A stretch of DNA of 64,000 bases from positions 186,001-250,000 of the forward strand of contig VZSF01009943.1 in assembly GCA_013398295.1 (NCBI GenBank). The letters are read 5' to 3'. Origin of the DNA: Chionis minor. Lineage: Eukaryota; Chordata; Aves; Charadriiformes; Chionididae. The translations under genes and the position numbers were made by a program. This document shows positions 13,601-27,663 of the stretch, one piece after another; the first letter of the stretch is position 1; the number at the start of each line of letters is the position of its first letter. Below the pieces are notes generated by a model. The model saw only the letters and a program-made list of their open reading frames with translations, was not told the origin of the DNA and did no database searches.

Positions 13601-16600
13601 TAGTCACTTGTTTTTCTTATCCTGCTCTGACCCTTCCAACTGATGAATTCCTCGTGATGCAGTTCAATAGTGTGACCTTGTGCTTTTCTATAAATGTGCC
13701 TGTGATATCATTTCAATCAAGTTCTTGAGTATTCCAGCCTTCCCTTATGTGGTGGTTGCCACTCAACTTTTACTAGTGAAGTGTGTTAGTATAATGTACT
13801 CTTTTGGGCATTTCTCCCTTTCAACCAGTCTTCAGATGCATTGTCTATAGATGGCCACCTCCGTCTTTGTGCTGTGGTTTTGTATGTTGATTAGGTCTCA
13901 CTTCTATATGAGGTTCTTACTATTGCTGTACTATGTCTGGCAAAATGAATGTATGATGTTTTAGCTGGTCATTGAGGTAGATAATGTAAGAGTTGAGAGC
14001 AGGTTTCTGTGCCATACTTGAGGTAAACATGCCAGTGCTGCTAAGTACATAAAACTAGAAGAGCTATAGTTCCTATAAATCTATCTGATCATGATGACCA
14101 CTGCATGGATGTAGAGAAAAATATTTAAAACCCAATTCTCCTCTGGACTTGTTTTTCTACATACTTTTGTAGAGTAAGTAATTGAGGCTTAATGCTTAGT
14201 TTATTTTTCATAGGGAGCTCAAGTTTGTCGCTGTTAGGGTTTTTAATACAGACTATCTCTTGACTGTTTATTCCAAGCGCTATGTCATAGTGTGGTTTTG
14301 AAGAACTAACCCTTTTCCTTTTGGGATAAGGCGTAACTTCGACTAGTTGTGTCATGCTGTTGTTATGGGCCCCTTTGGATTGAAGTCTGGTCGTTTACTT
14401 GCCCTTCCCTGACTTGCTTATGGAAAAGTGTTCTAATCTGCTTCTATTATGTCAACAAGGGTAAGTAGAATATGTTAAGAGTCACAATGAATTGCTGTGC
14501 TGAGCGGGGTGTGTGATCTCTTCAGCTCGAAGGGGCTGAAGATGTGTCAGGGCTGAGGTTTTCCACTGGAACAGTGTTCTGGTTTAGGTCTGTTTCTTTG
14601 GACATGTGCAAGAAAGCTGAACTGGTACAAGTAATGCAGACACAGTTCAACGGCTTTTTAAAACTTAAAGCCTCCACCCAAGAAACTTCCTGTGAGATCA
14701 ATACGCACAAAAAGAAGATAAGGAGGTCCTTTTTAGCTGGATTAGTGCAGAAAACTTGTCTTTTCTGGAGTTTTCGATGTTCAGAAAGGCTTTTTGAAGT
14801 CAATGTGGTATATAGACATACAGCAGAAAAAAACTTGCTTTCAACTTGTCTTTAAGACTACTCGAGTATAAATGACTACTGTCGATTTTTGGTGAAAGAG
14901 TAAAATTAGCTTAAACAAATGCACCTGCAGACCTAATAAGAAATAAGTTTCTGTTGCTAAAATTACAAGGATGAAGACTTGTATATGTGTGGAAGGGAAC
15001 TGCCATTTTCAAAATAAGAGTGGTTTAAGTCTGCAAAAAGCAAGCGGGATCTCTTTATTTTGGAAGAATTATCTGGGAGTGGACAGTATCAAGAAGGCCT
15101 CTGAAGTCTGGGGGCTGTTTTGGGGTGGTGGAAGGGAGAGAGTGGCAGGAAGGACACACAATGCTAGTGTGCAGTCCATTGGTTAGGGTTTTGAGTGTTT
15201 CTGGAATCCATGTCGGGGTTTCCCAGTAATCGGGTGGTCAGATGATTGAGGTTCTTACAGTGCATTTTGAAGCAAAGAATGAAATAACTTTTGTTAAATA
15301 TAAAAAGCTCTTTATCACAGAAGTCAATATGGTGATTTCCAAGCAAGTCTTTCTTAGAAAATGAAGAGGAGTAGACAGACTAAAGTTCTTCCAGATCTTG
15401 CTAGTTGATTCCTATCTCGATGTCGGGAATTGTCCACCTTCCTGTGCAAGCAGAGACAAAAAATGAGTGAGTTTAACATGCTTTCCTTTAGGTCCTGGAG
15501 TCTTTGGTTTTCTTAGTTCTTGAATAATTCTCTAATCTGATTCCGTTTTTACATATGTGCCAGCAGAAGGAGCAGGTTTTGAATTTGCTCTTCAGAGATC
15601 AAGATTAAAGCTATTGGTTTGGGGCAAAAAATACTGCTCGTATTTGGGCAATACAGGATGAAGTTAGGACTCGTATGTGTTGTTTTGGTACCAGGAGGTG
15701 TTGCAGCTTTTTTCTAGGTGACTAGCTGTTATGGTTATAGTTTCTCTGCACTGTTCCCAGTATTGGAGATCACACCATAGATTTGAGGTTGCTTTGCCAC
15801 GTGAATGCACCTGCTATGTTGTGTATGTGACTTCCAGGAAAATACTTTGATCAGGCATCACCTGTCTGGTTTAAAAATACAATTAAATAGTTCAAGTAAA
15901 TATTTGCATTAACTAGCAAATAGGATGGTACCTTGAAGGTTAGGTCTGTCTTAATAATGAAGTGATGGAGAACAAAATGCAGCTCCTGAACCAGAGTTCT
16001 TAACTCTGGAGTGCAGTAGAAGGTAGTCTGAGATGAAATATAATTTCTAGTACAAGTCATCAACGGGACAAGTAGTGGATATGTGTCTCTGTGGTAAGCT
16101 TAATTTTGCTAGGTCAAAAGATGTGTCTTGCTCACAGTGGTTTTTTATAAACCTGTAATAACTATACTGGTACTTTGATTTTTAACAGTAAAACTGCAGA
16201 AATGTGAAGAGCTTGTCTTGGCCCAAGTTTTTTGGAGCATTAACTGCAGTGCTCTGAGAGAAATGTAAGCCTGGATAACTTTCCATTAGGGTTTGGGGTT
16301 TTTAACTTGCAATACTGGTATGACCCTCTTCATTCACCTAACAGCCCTTTTTAAGAATCTTGAACTTGCAGTAGTTAAAAATTAGCTTAGCTCACTCAGT
16401 GCTCTTTGAAATGACTGTTCCATCAATTTGGACGTTTGCTTACTAGTAATTCCAGCTTTTTAACTGCTTTCACATAGCTTTGAGGAAAAAGAGTAAAGAT
16501 ATTCTCAGTTGAGATGGGGCTGTTTCTCCTTGCTCTAACTGCATGCTAAGCAGCCAGCACTGGGGTTCTGTGTGCTGATAATTCATTATTAATATCGCAA

Positions 16601-19600
16601 GCTTGTAAACTTCAACCTATTGTCTAAGTACTAAAGTGCTCATCTGATAAACTGATCTAAACAAAAACATGATTTTAATATTTTGTTAAATGCAACTAAA
16701 ACATTTTAGAGCTAATTTTCTTGCCAGTTCATTTTGTTTGATCCAAAATCCTTTCTTCTCAACATTACAAAGAAGGATGATAGGGGATGCAAAAATGCGG
16801 AATATTTCAGAAACTGGGAGAGGTGATCAATTTATTTAACTTTTTGCAGCTTCTTGAACAAACTTGTCTTCCTCTGACCTAGGACCATTGCTTCCAGCTG
16901 CATGAAAGCCAATAAACTCAACTGAACTTGTGTTTAATTGAATTGTGCTTAATTAATGCAAGGTATACAGGACAAGTTGACAAAGAACTATCTTTAGACT
17001 GTCAAACATCTTTCTCTTATAGTAGGGAAACACCCTCTGGTTTTAATTTGAAAACAGCACTAACGTTCTTTCATATGAATGATTTTGCAGTATCACCAAA
17101 GGAAACTTGGTCTTTAAATCATACCATCAGTTTGACAACCCATTACTTTAAGTGGACAAGTTGTAGCAAGACCCCATGTATGTACCAGTTGAGGCTTGCC
17201 TATGTAGCACAGTTACCAAGTGAGGAAGGGTGTGAGTTTTGAGGGACAATGACAATTGTAGAATAGCTGAATGCAGACACTATTCTCTTTGTGCCTTTTT
17301 TTCAGTTCAGCCACTTTGATTAGTTCTTCAGTAGGTGCAAACCCTTAGTAATGTCCGTTTTCCTCTAAAAATGGAATAAGAGCATAAGGGGAGTAAAATA
17401 AAGGCCTTTTGCTCATGTCAGTAGAATGTTTGAAAGTAAAGTATCTCTAGTAAAGGTGGCTCTGTTTTCTAGATGTGATGGGATAAAACATTGAGTTATA
17501 TTTTTGGAGGCCTGTTTAAAATTTTTACCGTCTTTCAGTATTTGCAGTACCCCAGTGCTCCAGGTGTTGTTACATTGTTGAAATATCAAAGTGTTGAACT
17601 TTTACATGCGTAAGTCTTTGTGTATAATTGCTTTTTTGTGTAGTTGTCTTTATCAGTAAAAAGGATTAGCTTTTATTTTATTTCCAAAAGGACATGATGC
17701 TTCTTGCACAGGATGCAGTGCAGTAGGAAAGAACATGCCATACGTGTCAGTGTAAGAGGAAGGAGGAATGGTGGATCTCGCACTTCTGTAGATACTTGGG
17801 TCTGCATCAGTACTGGGGCTTGGCTCAGTGCGATCCCACTTTTGGATGCTCTAGCACTTCTCTGAAGTCACTGGTATCTGTTGTGGGTGTGAGTCTCTTC
17901 CACCTTGTCCTTATTCAGGAAGGTTATCCATAGCAGGAGGCTCCAACACCGCACTCATTAATACTTGTTTCAAGCTTCTGACCTGCTGAAGAGACTGCCT
18001 TGCCTCAGCCTAGCCTGAAAAGTAAAACTAGAATGTATGTAGCCTCCATGGTCCCTTTTCTCATGCTAGAGGTAGACTAGTTTGTCAGAACTCAAAAGCT
18101 CCATGTCTGGTTGCTTGGGCTGCCAAATACACTTATACATTTCATGAACACAATTTAATAAAGAGCTTTTAAGAGCAGGGTTGAGCAAGTTAAGCCCTGC
18201 AAAGATGCTGTCCTTCTGGGAAAGGGTTTTGCAGATTTCGGGTATTCTTCAGGCTAGGTTGTTGATACTGTATGAAGCTGCTTTTTTTTCCTTTTGTCTA
18301 GTTATATTTTAACTATATCAGCTTTCAGTTCTATTTTAATCTGATCAGTATGCACTTTGGCTGTCTACTAGACTATTGCATGTTAACAGTAAGCAGCAGC
18401 AGAACTTCACTATCTTTGCAGTACTCTAATAAAATTGCTTAACAGGAGAACTTCAGCTAATGCTGGGCAACACCACTGTTGTATGTTAAAACTTGTCTGT
18501 TTTAAAGGCGTTTAGGTTGAAATAGGTTAAAAATGATATGAAGTGTTATGATGTACAAGTACTATGAAAGATCTTAAATAAGATCTTATGTGTATGACAG
18601 GTGCCTTGTGGCTTAACTGTCATGTCCTATTTTGTAGAGTTTCAAGGTTACTTGTAACTGCTATAGTGTGTGCTTAGAGTGGCAGAAATTGATGTGTTCA
18701 AAGCATGATCAACATAGAGCCTCACTAGAAATTCTTTATTAGTGTGCAGTAATAAAATTAATCCAGATGCTGAGACTCCTGATGGATGTGCTTTAAATCT
18801 TTAAAATGAAAACTTAGCGTGTTTTTTCTCTTACCTTTCAGCTTTCAATTAAGAGTTTATTTTTGCATAATCAGGTTTTTTGAGAATGTTATTCACTGTA
18901 CTTGTTTTAAGGATACTTATCTGAATCAAAATAGACATCACGATTTTGAAGTGATAGTATATTGCTGTAAGTGCTCAGTGCATACTGTTAGTTGTGTTAA
19001 GCACTTAAAAATATTATTTGGGTAGGCTTGGCCTTGTAACTTGGGCATGTGTTACTATAGAACCAGAAATTATTCGAAGTTGAATTTCCAAAGCTTTTTA
19101 AAATTGCATGTCCCAGAGCAAAAAAACCCCCAAAACACACCTTGGGTTTTTTTAATTTTGTAAAGCTTCTGTGGTTGGCAGGGGAGGTCTGTTTTTAGGG
19201 CATGCAAGTGTGCATTTGGGTTGGTAAATGGCTCTTAAGCTTGTTAAATTTAAGTACTTTGTACTTGTGTACTAAGTCAGGTGAGTAGGAATGGTTTAAT
19301 GGGATTTAATATGATACAGAAATTCTTAACTTTGCAGTGGAGTGTGTCTAACTTCTAGACTCACCTCAGATTTGTAACTAAAGAACGTATACTCTCTATG
19401 TTGAAAAATACTATCTTATCTGCTGTTATTCATGTTCTAAAATAACTGAATTCCTTCTGCTGTACCCTGTCCTAGGGAGAGGACATGCCTCTCTGATAGT
19501 TCAGATAACCCCGTGAAAAAGTAGGAATTTTCTGTCCTCTCTGTTATTGAGACCAAGCTACTTTAGTGGCAGACCCTAGGTAGTTACTTAGTAATTAATG

Positions 19601-22600
19601 CTCTTAAGTGGCCTGAGTATACTGGAAAGAACTTAATTGATCCCGATCTTTTGAGGAGCCATTAAATTCGTCATTGAGATCCAAACTATTTGGCTGCTAC
19701 TTTGTCCCTGGAAAAAAAAATTGTTCCAAATTCAGGTTAGCTTACCTCTTCACTGTGGTGTTTGAGCTCTGCAGGAGGTGTCCTCTCCCTGAAAGAGTGG
19801 GCAGCAGAGAGAATTCAGTTTTTTTAAGATCAATAAACTCCTCCAGCTGACAGAGTACCTGGATGTTGAGTGTAATGTTTTTGTTGCATCTTGTAGTGGT
19901 GCAGTCTGATTCAAAAACAATTTGGTTAAACTTTAGGGTATGTTTAAATCTAGTAAGAATTTCATACTCTTGGCTGTTTAAGGGGGTAGGAGGAATCCTT
20001 ATGTAAATACATAGTTGCAATACCTGAAGTGTGCACGTACTTCTTAACTAAAGACTTTGAATCCCGCGTCTAGCTTAAGTATAGTGCAAACTTGTTCAAA
20101 TGGCCTCCAAACATTTGTAGTGGACATAAGCCAACATGTTCTTGTGAAAATACAACAATTATAGAAAATAGTGAACTACTGAAAATGGTCAAGGAAGTTT
20201 GTGTACATGCCATGCTCTTAGTGGAAGCATTTTATCAAGGGTGATACCACTTCTAATTTGGAGGCGTTAACACTGAACAAGTTAATCTAAGTGACCTGGT
20301 AGGCTAGTATTGATATGTTTGTTCTAACTAGCTTCAGGGGACAGTAATTTGTTCGTGGCTGTTTAAAGAGCACACAAATATGTATTTATATATAAGTATA
20401 AAAAGGCTTTTCTGTACCTTTCCCCTGTGCTCTGCTTTTGGAGGCCTTGACGTGGAAGCATGTTGCTGAGTGGTGATCATCTTGAGTACTGAAGTGATAC
20501 TGTTCAAAATGCTGAGTAGTGGTAACAAGCTTATTGAGGTTAAAAACTACTGTATGACCCATTTTTTTAAGTCACACTCTTAGTTAAAACTATCTTTATG
20601 CTTTTGGAGTAGTATTTTTAAAATCAAGGGTTGAAGATAAACTCGGACTTCACTTACAGATGGTTAGATGATGATGATGATCTTGTCCTTAACTAGGATA
20701 AACTGCAAATCTCCTAATGGTTTCCTGATTTTTGCCAATATGTGATTTGCTACAGCTATATAACCAGCTATATGTTACTTTAACATAGGCTTGTTATGTA
20801 AAAATACTGTTTGAGAAAGCGTTTCAGCGTTGGAGTTGTGGCTCACAACTGCTTAGACCCATTCCAGGCACTGGGGTGGAGGGGAGAGATCACTGTATGG
20901 ATTAGGATACAAATGGAGCTTGTACAGACTCTTCTGACTTGCCACAGTTCCCTTCCCTGGCATCCAGCCATCTCTCAAATGGGTATGGGCTTGAGGGTTA
21001 ATCACAAAGTCCTTTCTTTGCGATTGCTGATTTTCAAGGACAGATAACTGTTGTCTTTCCATTGCCATCTGGTGTGTAAGGCAAGGGTGGATGGGCAGAT
21101 CATAGCCAGCCTTATCCTGGCTCTTTTTGCCGTCATCTCCAGTTGCTTCCCGAGACTGTAATTCTTGTGTCCCTATGGTCCTGTCTTAATGCAGAATTAT
21201 ACTTATAAGCTTATGTGCTAGCTAGTGAGGCGTAAACTTTGTAGAATGAGTAAGGTAGGTTACACCTTTCAAATCTGTGAAAGTGCATGGTTATATATGA
21301 CTGATACTGAGTGCGCAGAAGTGAGCATCCTTGCCCAAATGGAAGTTAGATGCTTTGGTACAATGCTTGCAACAAGCTACAACTTGAAGACTTCCAGAGC
21401 CTCCAATTACAGTTCTTGTTAATCACCAGTATTAATTTGTTCTCATGTTGTAATGTATTTGCAGGTTATGCAACAGCCTTAGGGAACTGAACTGTGAGTT
21501 GCAAGCTTAGTTTTTTACTCTTAAACTTGGCGATAGCTCTTAAATTTACTGCAACAGTTACTGTGTATGTTGGCTTTTGTCCATGTGCTTTATATGGCCA
21601 CTGAAAGTACTGCACTCTTTGATTCTCTCCTTTGAACGTTTTTTTTATTGAACTCCTCTCAGTTGACGCAGGCTGTCCTTTGAAATGTGTCCTGTCAAAG
21701 TAGCACAGATCTGGAGCTTTTTCCCCTGGAGAGGGACAGACCACTCGGCACATCGGTTGGTAGCAGCCGCTGAGCTCTGTCTGGCAGATGGGGCGCAACG
21801 GTTGCCGCTAGGGCGTATGGAGATGGTTCTCGCCAGCAGCAGACTTCAGCATCCTGGCTCCCATCCTGGGAATGGCCTGACTCTGTATCGCACAGTCAAG
21901 TAGCCCTTCCATCTACCTGGCAGTTCATTGTACTTGCTGTTAAGTGCTGTACCCTGGGGTTGTTTTCCACTGAAAAAAGTGGTAGAGTGGAAGGAAGCAT
22001 CCCAAAGGCTGCTAGTTCTGCCACACTCTTAAAATTATTGTCACATAATGCTAGTGCCAAATGAATGTTACATTAATTAGTAATATTGATTGCTTGAAAA
22101 TTTCTAGGTACTCAGGATTCCTTGTTGGAACCCATTATAATGGCTGTATGTTTATCTGTTAGGCATTAGTAGAACTTAATTTTGACCTATGTCTATATGC
22201 TGGAATTTATTCCTTTTTTTTGGTGCATGTCTTCTACTTCCTGGGAATGCTCAGCTTGTGATGCAAGCCTCAATAAGCCAGCTTGCAACCCTTACTGCTA
22301 CTGCCCTTTGCAAAGGGTAAGAACTCCATGAGCTTGTATTTTCCGTGAGTTTTCTGCCTTACTCTGAAGTAAAATATCTTAATCTGGCACAATTAACAGT
22401 AAAGCTTTCAAATACTTGTGCTACTTTTTTGGGTAAAAAAAACTCATGAGTCAGTGATGTCTTGCTGCTATCAAGTGTGTTTCGGAGAACTTAATCGGTG
22501 TGTGAGTACCCAAAGCCTTGCTTGCTTCACTCAGAATTCAGGGGACCAGCAACCCTGTCTCTCTCCCTCTTGTCGTGCTGTGGAGGCCATCAGTGTCATG

Positions 22601-23169
22601 TCCTGTACGAAAAGCAGAATATGAATGTAAGCTTGGAGAGGTAATTTGGTTTGAGGGAGCTTTTGACTGGGTGGCAGCTGCAGCTTGAAACACCTCTTCT
22701 CATAGAGGCAAGGTGCCTGCAGCAGCTGCTTATGCTTCATGTCTCTCCTTAGCAGTGGCCTGGCCTGGCAGAATGTAATTGTGACAAAATATCTATGGGT
22801 TTAATGAGGGTGAAACTTGGCAACTATTGCCCAGAAAAGCACTGCCAGGAGTGTGAACACTTTTCAGATGGCTTAATGCAGTTACTGATCAGTTGTTTCT
22901 TTTCAGATAGTAACCTTCTTTGTGTGAAACACATTGCCCCTTGCGTTAAAAAAATCTGCTCAGTTTTGTAACTGGAGACAACATATACTGTTGCATCAGC
23001 CCAAGACTGTCCTTAGTCAGCAATTCTGATTTCCAAAACATGATCGGGAGGATTGCTACCCAATAAATATTCAGCATGATCCTTACTTGTGCTTTGGTTT
23101 AGGCTCTGTGGATTCTTTTAAATGGGCAAAAGAGGAGGGAACTGGGTAAAAGCATGCTCTTGCCTAAGC

Positions 23170-23660
23170 AAGGGAACAAACTAGAAAAACAGATGGTGCT
23201 AAAAATAGTTTATTACCAAGTTCTAAATATGGCTCTGATTTTTTCATTATAAATAATGCAGCTATAAATCGTGCTAGATATCAATAAGTATTGAATTAAC
23301 TCTAAACTGCTGAGTGTTACAGAACCTTTTGGCTGCTTTCCAATCCTGGTGTTATCCTCCATTCATAGGATCAACATTTAATTCCTTAACAGGGGAAACC
23401 TGAAGAATTCATCCTCTTTGAACGGAAACATAGATGCAGGGAGCTTGAATGAGTAGCCACAGGCTAAGGCATCCCATTGCAATGGAAGGGGAGCTGTGCT
23501 TGATGAGTTCCTGCTAGGTCACAGCTAGGATGAATCTCCCCCTTTCTTTTCCAAAACGCATGAACAATCAAAGGCTCCTTTTTTATCTATTGTTGCCATG
23601 GAGGGCGTCCATTTAAAGTTCAAATTCCAGCTGGCTTGGGAAAAGAAGGAAAGGAGATAG
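23170..23660. promoter_or_regulatory. candidate intronic enhancer (MEF2, SOX, TCF/LEF and RFX-like motifs)
   Basis: A dense group of recognisable binding motifs in otherwise featureless intron. MEF2 consensus CTAAAAATAG is at 23199-23208 and a CArG-like CTAAATATGG is at 23223-23232. A joined SOX plus TCF/LEF motif, AACAATCAAAGG, is at 23563-23574. ATTGTT (SOX) at 23589-23594 overlaps an RFX half-site, GTTGCCATGG, at 23592-23601. A CAGCTG E-box follows at about 23627. No repeat family is recognised here. Motif density alone does not prove function; cross-species conservation or open-chromatin data would be needed. Confidence 0.3.
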
Positions 23661-26600
23661 GAGTAGGCTGGGCTGGGAGATGATAGGCAAGCATCAAAAG
23701 TGAGCTGAAGACAAGCCAGCACTTTGTCCTGTGACAGGACAGACTAGGCTGGGCGTACTTGGTTTTGAATGGATGCCTGGAAGTTTTTTTGGAGTAGTGA
23801 ATGAAATGCTACTGAGGTAGCAGGCACAGAGAGCATCTGGTGTTTTGCTTTCTTTGCATCAGTGGAATGGGGCACAATGTGAAATTAGGCCCCAAATGGC
23901 ATGTAATGAACTGAGCCCTTGTGCTGCAGGTTCCCTGTGCCCTGTCAGGAAGGGAGTATAAGCCTTGAGGATAGTGAAGGAAAGGAAATCTCATTAAGGA
24001 TAAAGGGCTTTCCCACTCTTTTGTAAATGGTGTTCGGTAACAAATATCTTGTGAATAGCTGGAACTTCTCAGGGCTGGTCAGCACTGTGTTGCTTTATCA
24101 GACCTGAAACTAACTTTGTATGTTTATGGTACTTTTCTGTAAGCAATGTCCTAATAAGAGGAGGAGGCACCTTAATATCTGCTGCAGATTTGCTTTTCCT
24201 TTCTGGCAAGTTCCTGTATGTACAAGTAAGTATTTGTTGTTGAAAGAGCTAATGAGTACCAGACCAGCTGCATTTGACATTATGAGGAAAAGGGGCCATC
24301 TATTAACTCACATGCCAGGTTTCAGCCAGCTGTGGATATTTTCTTTTTTAATTATTACTTAGCCTGTCATAAAATTGGATTATGCTAAAATTATTGGTGA
24401 TGTTGTTTGGAATACAATACAATATTGAGTTAAGAGCTATTGTTCAGTGTTATATATAGGGTACTTCCAGTTAACGTGCCTAAGCTGCACCAGAGGGTTT
24501 AAAGGTGAGAGTGCTGGTTTTTTTGGTTTTGCCCATCTGGGTTCTGGCAGGTGGCAGGGGATTAGGCTTTTTCCTTGCTCTAAATTGCAAGAGATGGTGG
24601 CTAGCAGAAGAGATGAGTAGTGTTAATCATTGGTATGGAAACTTTTTTCCAGATCTCTTTGCAAAAAATGAAATCCCAATTGAATTTTTAAAATTTTATT
24701 ACAAAATTAGTTATGCATCTTTAACTTAGGATAACTTTTGGAGAAGGGTTTCTCTTAATACTCACTGTTCTTGTAATAACATGGTAATCAAATTATTAGG
24801 TTCGTGCATCTTTATAGTACCAGATTGGAAGAACTCTTCATTCTGGAATGAGGCTTTGGTCTTCCATACTCTAAATATTACCTGTTGGGAAACTTTCCTT
24901 GCTTTTTGATGCTTTCTGACTTGATGCACTGTCTTCTGAAAGAGGCCTGAAGCAAATTGATTCACCTGAGGTTTTTCCCTATGGAGAGGTTTATTAAAAC
25001 CACTTTGGAAAGTCTTAAGTTTAACTGTCACTCTGTGTTAGTCTTGCATAGATCAGTTCCTGTGGCATGTATATAGTGCTACATAGGTGTGATAAAAACA
25101 AAACAGATGTCTTAAGCATGTGAAAATGAACTGACTTGAATTTATCTACATCAATTAGCAATGTCAATTTGTTCAGCCATTAGTCTGGGAAATACTGACT
25201 TGTTTACATGCTTTTTTCAAGTATATACAAACTGAGGAGAATTTTGTGTGGGTTTAAGTTGCTGTTAGAGACAACTTTTAGTGGAGTACAGTTATAAGCA
25301 GATGTTTTCTGTATAAGTGATCTGGGAGGTGATGCTTGGTGTTACCGTTAGCCTGCAGATAATCAAATAGCTGATCTGTTCCTATACTTGAAAGTACTGT
25401 GTTCTTTATGTGCTGATGATGACACATGCTTCTGCAATAAAACTAAAGTATTACCAGAAATTGAATTTTAAATAGATGAGACTTCTGATGAGTTTCCTGA
25501 CTTTGGTTTTTGTTATAGTAGTAACCATGTGACTAAAACTTAAAAGGTGTTTATGGTATGCTAGGAAGCTTGCAAGTTGTGGTAGTATAAACAAATCGGA
25601 GTCTTTAAAACAAAGTGTGTGTAATACTTGAATGTATACCTTTTTGAATATTACAGCTCTTTCATCCAAACTCTAATTTTATTACAAAATAGAGGAAAAC
25701 TGATGTTAGTCATACGCTGAGAAGTTGAGCTCAGTTTTAATGTTACTACAGTGCTTTAGGATTTTGAATGTTGACTGCCTTACACAGAATTAACTTATAG
25801 TTTGCTTCTCTTCTGACTTGGTATGATGTATTTAAAACACTTATGTTTTTTTCAGTGTAGCTGAAGGATAAAGGACCACATATGTGGTTTCCTGACTTAA
25901 TGTTTTTTAAAAAAAACATCGAGTATCAACTGCTGAAGTGTTGTCAGCTTTGGTATTTGAGCCAATAAACAAATTTGTCCAAATCATACCTAACAAACGT
26001 ACGTTTTAGCACAAGTTGAGTCAGTATTAAAAAATCTACAGTAGACTTGCCACTTGATATCAAGAGCACTTCCTGTGCCACATAGTTTCAGTAACGTTCA
26101 GAATGGTCCAAAATCAGGTACTAAGCTAGAAAATTGCAGTACATATATAAGAGATTGAAGGTGAACAGTGCTAATTCTGTTCTTTCTAAACAAATGTGTT
26201 GTGTTCAGCTTGTCTCTGGAAATAATTAGTGGCAAGAGTCCACCTATAGTTTGAATTAGTGCTCCTACAAGAATTTATTTTTAAACTGTGGTTTTTGCAT
26301 CAAGTTGAGCAAAAGACTTCTTACAGCACTTGTGCTTTGTCTGTGTACGCATATACCCATGCCTGCCTGTGTGCACTTGTATAACAAGATCTTAAGACTT
26401 TGTTTTGGACAAGTACTTCTGTAGTGGAAGACTGGTCTGAAGAAGGGGGAACTGTTCCCAAGCTGAGGTTTTGTTTCCCTTTCTCTCCCATCCCCCCTCC
26501 CTGGCAGAAGTGAACTTTATGGCCCAATTATAGAATCCCTTAAAATGCTAGTTATGATGGAGTGCCAGTATAACCCAATAATATAGGTGAGGCTGATGTC

Positions 26601-27651
26601 TGTCAGTAACTAATGAGGGCAGCCTTAGAATCAGGATTTGGAGTTTACTTCTGTAATTTCTTATAAACTTGACCCATTGTATCAACTTAATATTTGACCT
26701 GAGGATAAAAAAAGGAACACACTAGAATTTTAAGAGAAGCTGGTGCATGGGTGTACTCTGCAAAAATTGGTGCATATGTGATTCAGTTGTGAAAGTAATT
26801 GTTTGCAGCTCATAGCAAAGTCATGAAGGAATAAGACCTTGGCTAAACTGCTCAGGAATAGAAGTTCTCTATAAAAATAGATGACACATAAATGGCAGGA
26901 AATGAAGCCAATATGGTCATGTTTTGAAACCACAAGGGTCAAATCCTGTCCTGTGTTTCACTGGTGCATAATCACTCAACTTAAACCCTGTTACTTGAGA
27001 ACAGAGTTTGGCATGGTAAAGTGAACTTCAAAATGTGACTATTAGGGTTTTGTGGAAATGCAGTTACAGCTTTTTCTGTTATTGTTTGATGGCATCTACT
27101 TAGAAATCTAGTTTGGAGAAAACTGTTCTGTTTATGTTGTTTCAGAGCTGGTTGTAGTATGCAAGTCTGTTAATTCATCTGTCGGAGGAATAATACATGA
27201 GAAGGCTTTGTCTACCCAGGGTGGTCTTTGTTTTTGGATTCTGAATCCCCAAATACTGAGAGATGATACTGCAAGCAGTCATGATCTTATTAAGCGGTTT
27301 TCTTGTATTGTTCAGGCATATCAACAGTTTGAGCAACTGCGAAGTGTAGTTAGTGTATGTCTGCATGAAGGGATGTGTGCATAGCTCATGTTAATGATGT
27401 GTATGTGCTTCCTTCCCATTTTAAAATGCAGAAAACTAGATGCATCATTCAAAAATCTGTATGAATTAAAAATTATTTAAACTAAGTCTCTATAAAACAA
27501 ATTTTTCATATTAGTTAAGCTGGTAATGTGCACTTTAAGCTGTTTCTTGTTTCCAAAGCCTGTGTTTCTTTTCTAAAAGGAAAGCTAAAAGTTCTTGAAT
27601 CGGAAAAGATGGAACAACTCTGGCAAAACATGAATCACTTCTGTTGGGAGA

Positions 27652-27663
27652 GAGCACGTGCTC
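27652..27663. promoter_or_regulatory. 12-bp palindromic CACGTG E-box
   Basis: GAGCACGTGCTC is a perfect palindrome centred on the canonical CACGTG E-box (27655-27660), a site class bound by bHLH factors such as USF, MYC/MAX and CLOCK/BMAL. It lies in the intron in a locally less AT-rich stretch. Function is inferred only from the motif. Confidence 0.25.

Noticed and set aside
20660..20690. Box C-like TGATGA within a (GAT)n run, considered as a C/D snoRNA
   Set aside because: It is part of a GAT microsatellite and no paired box D with terminal stem was found.
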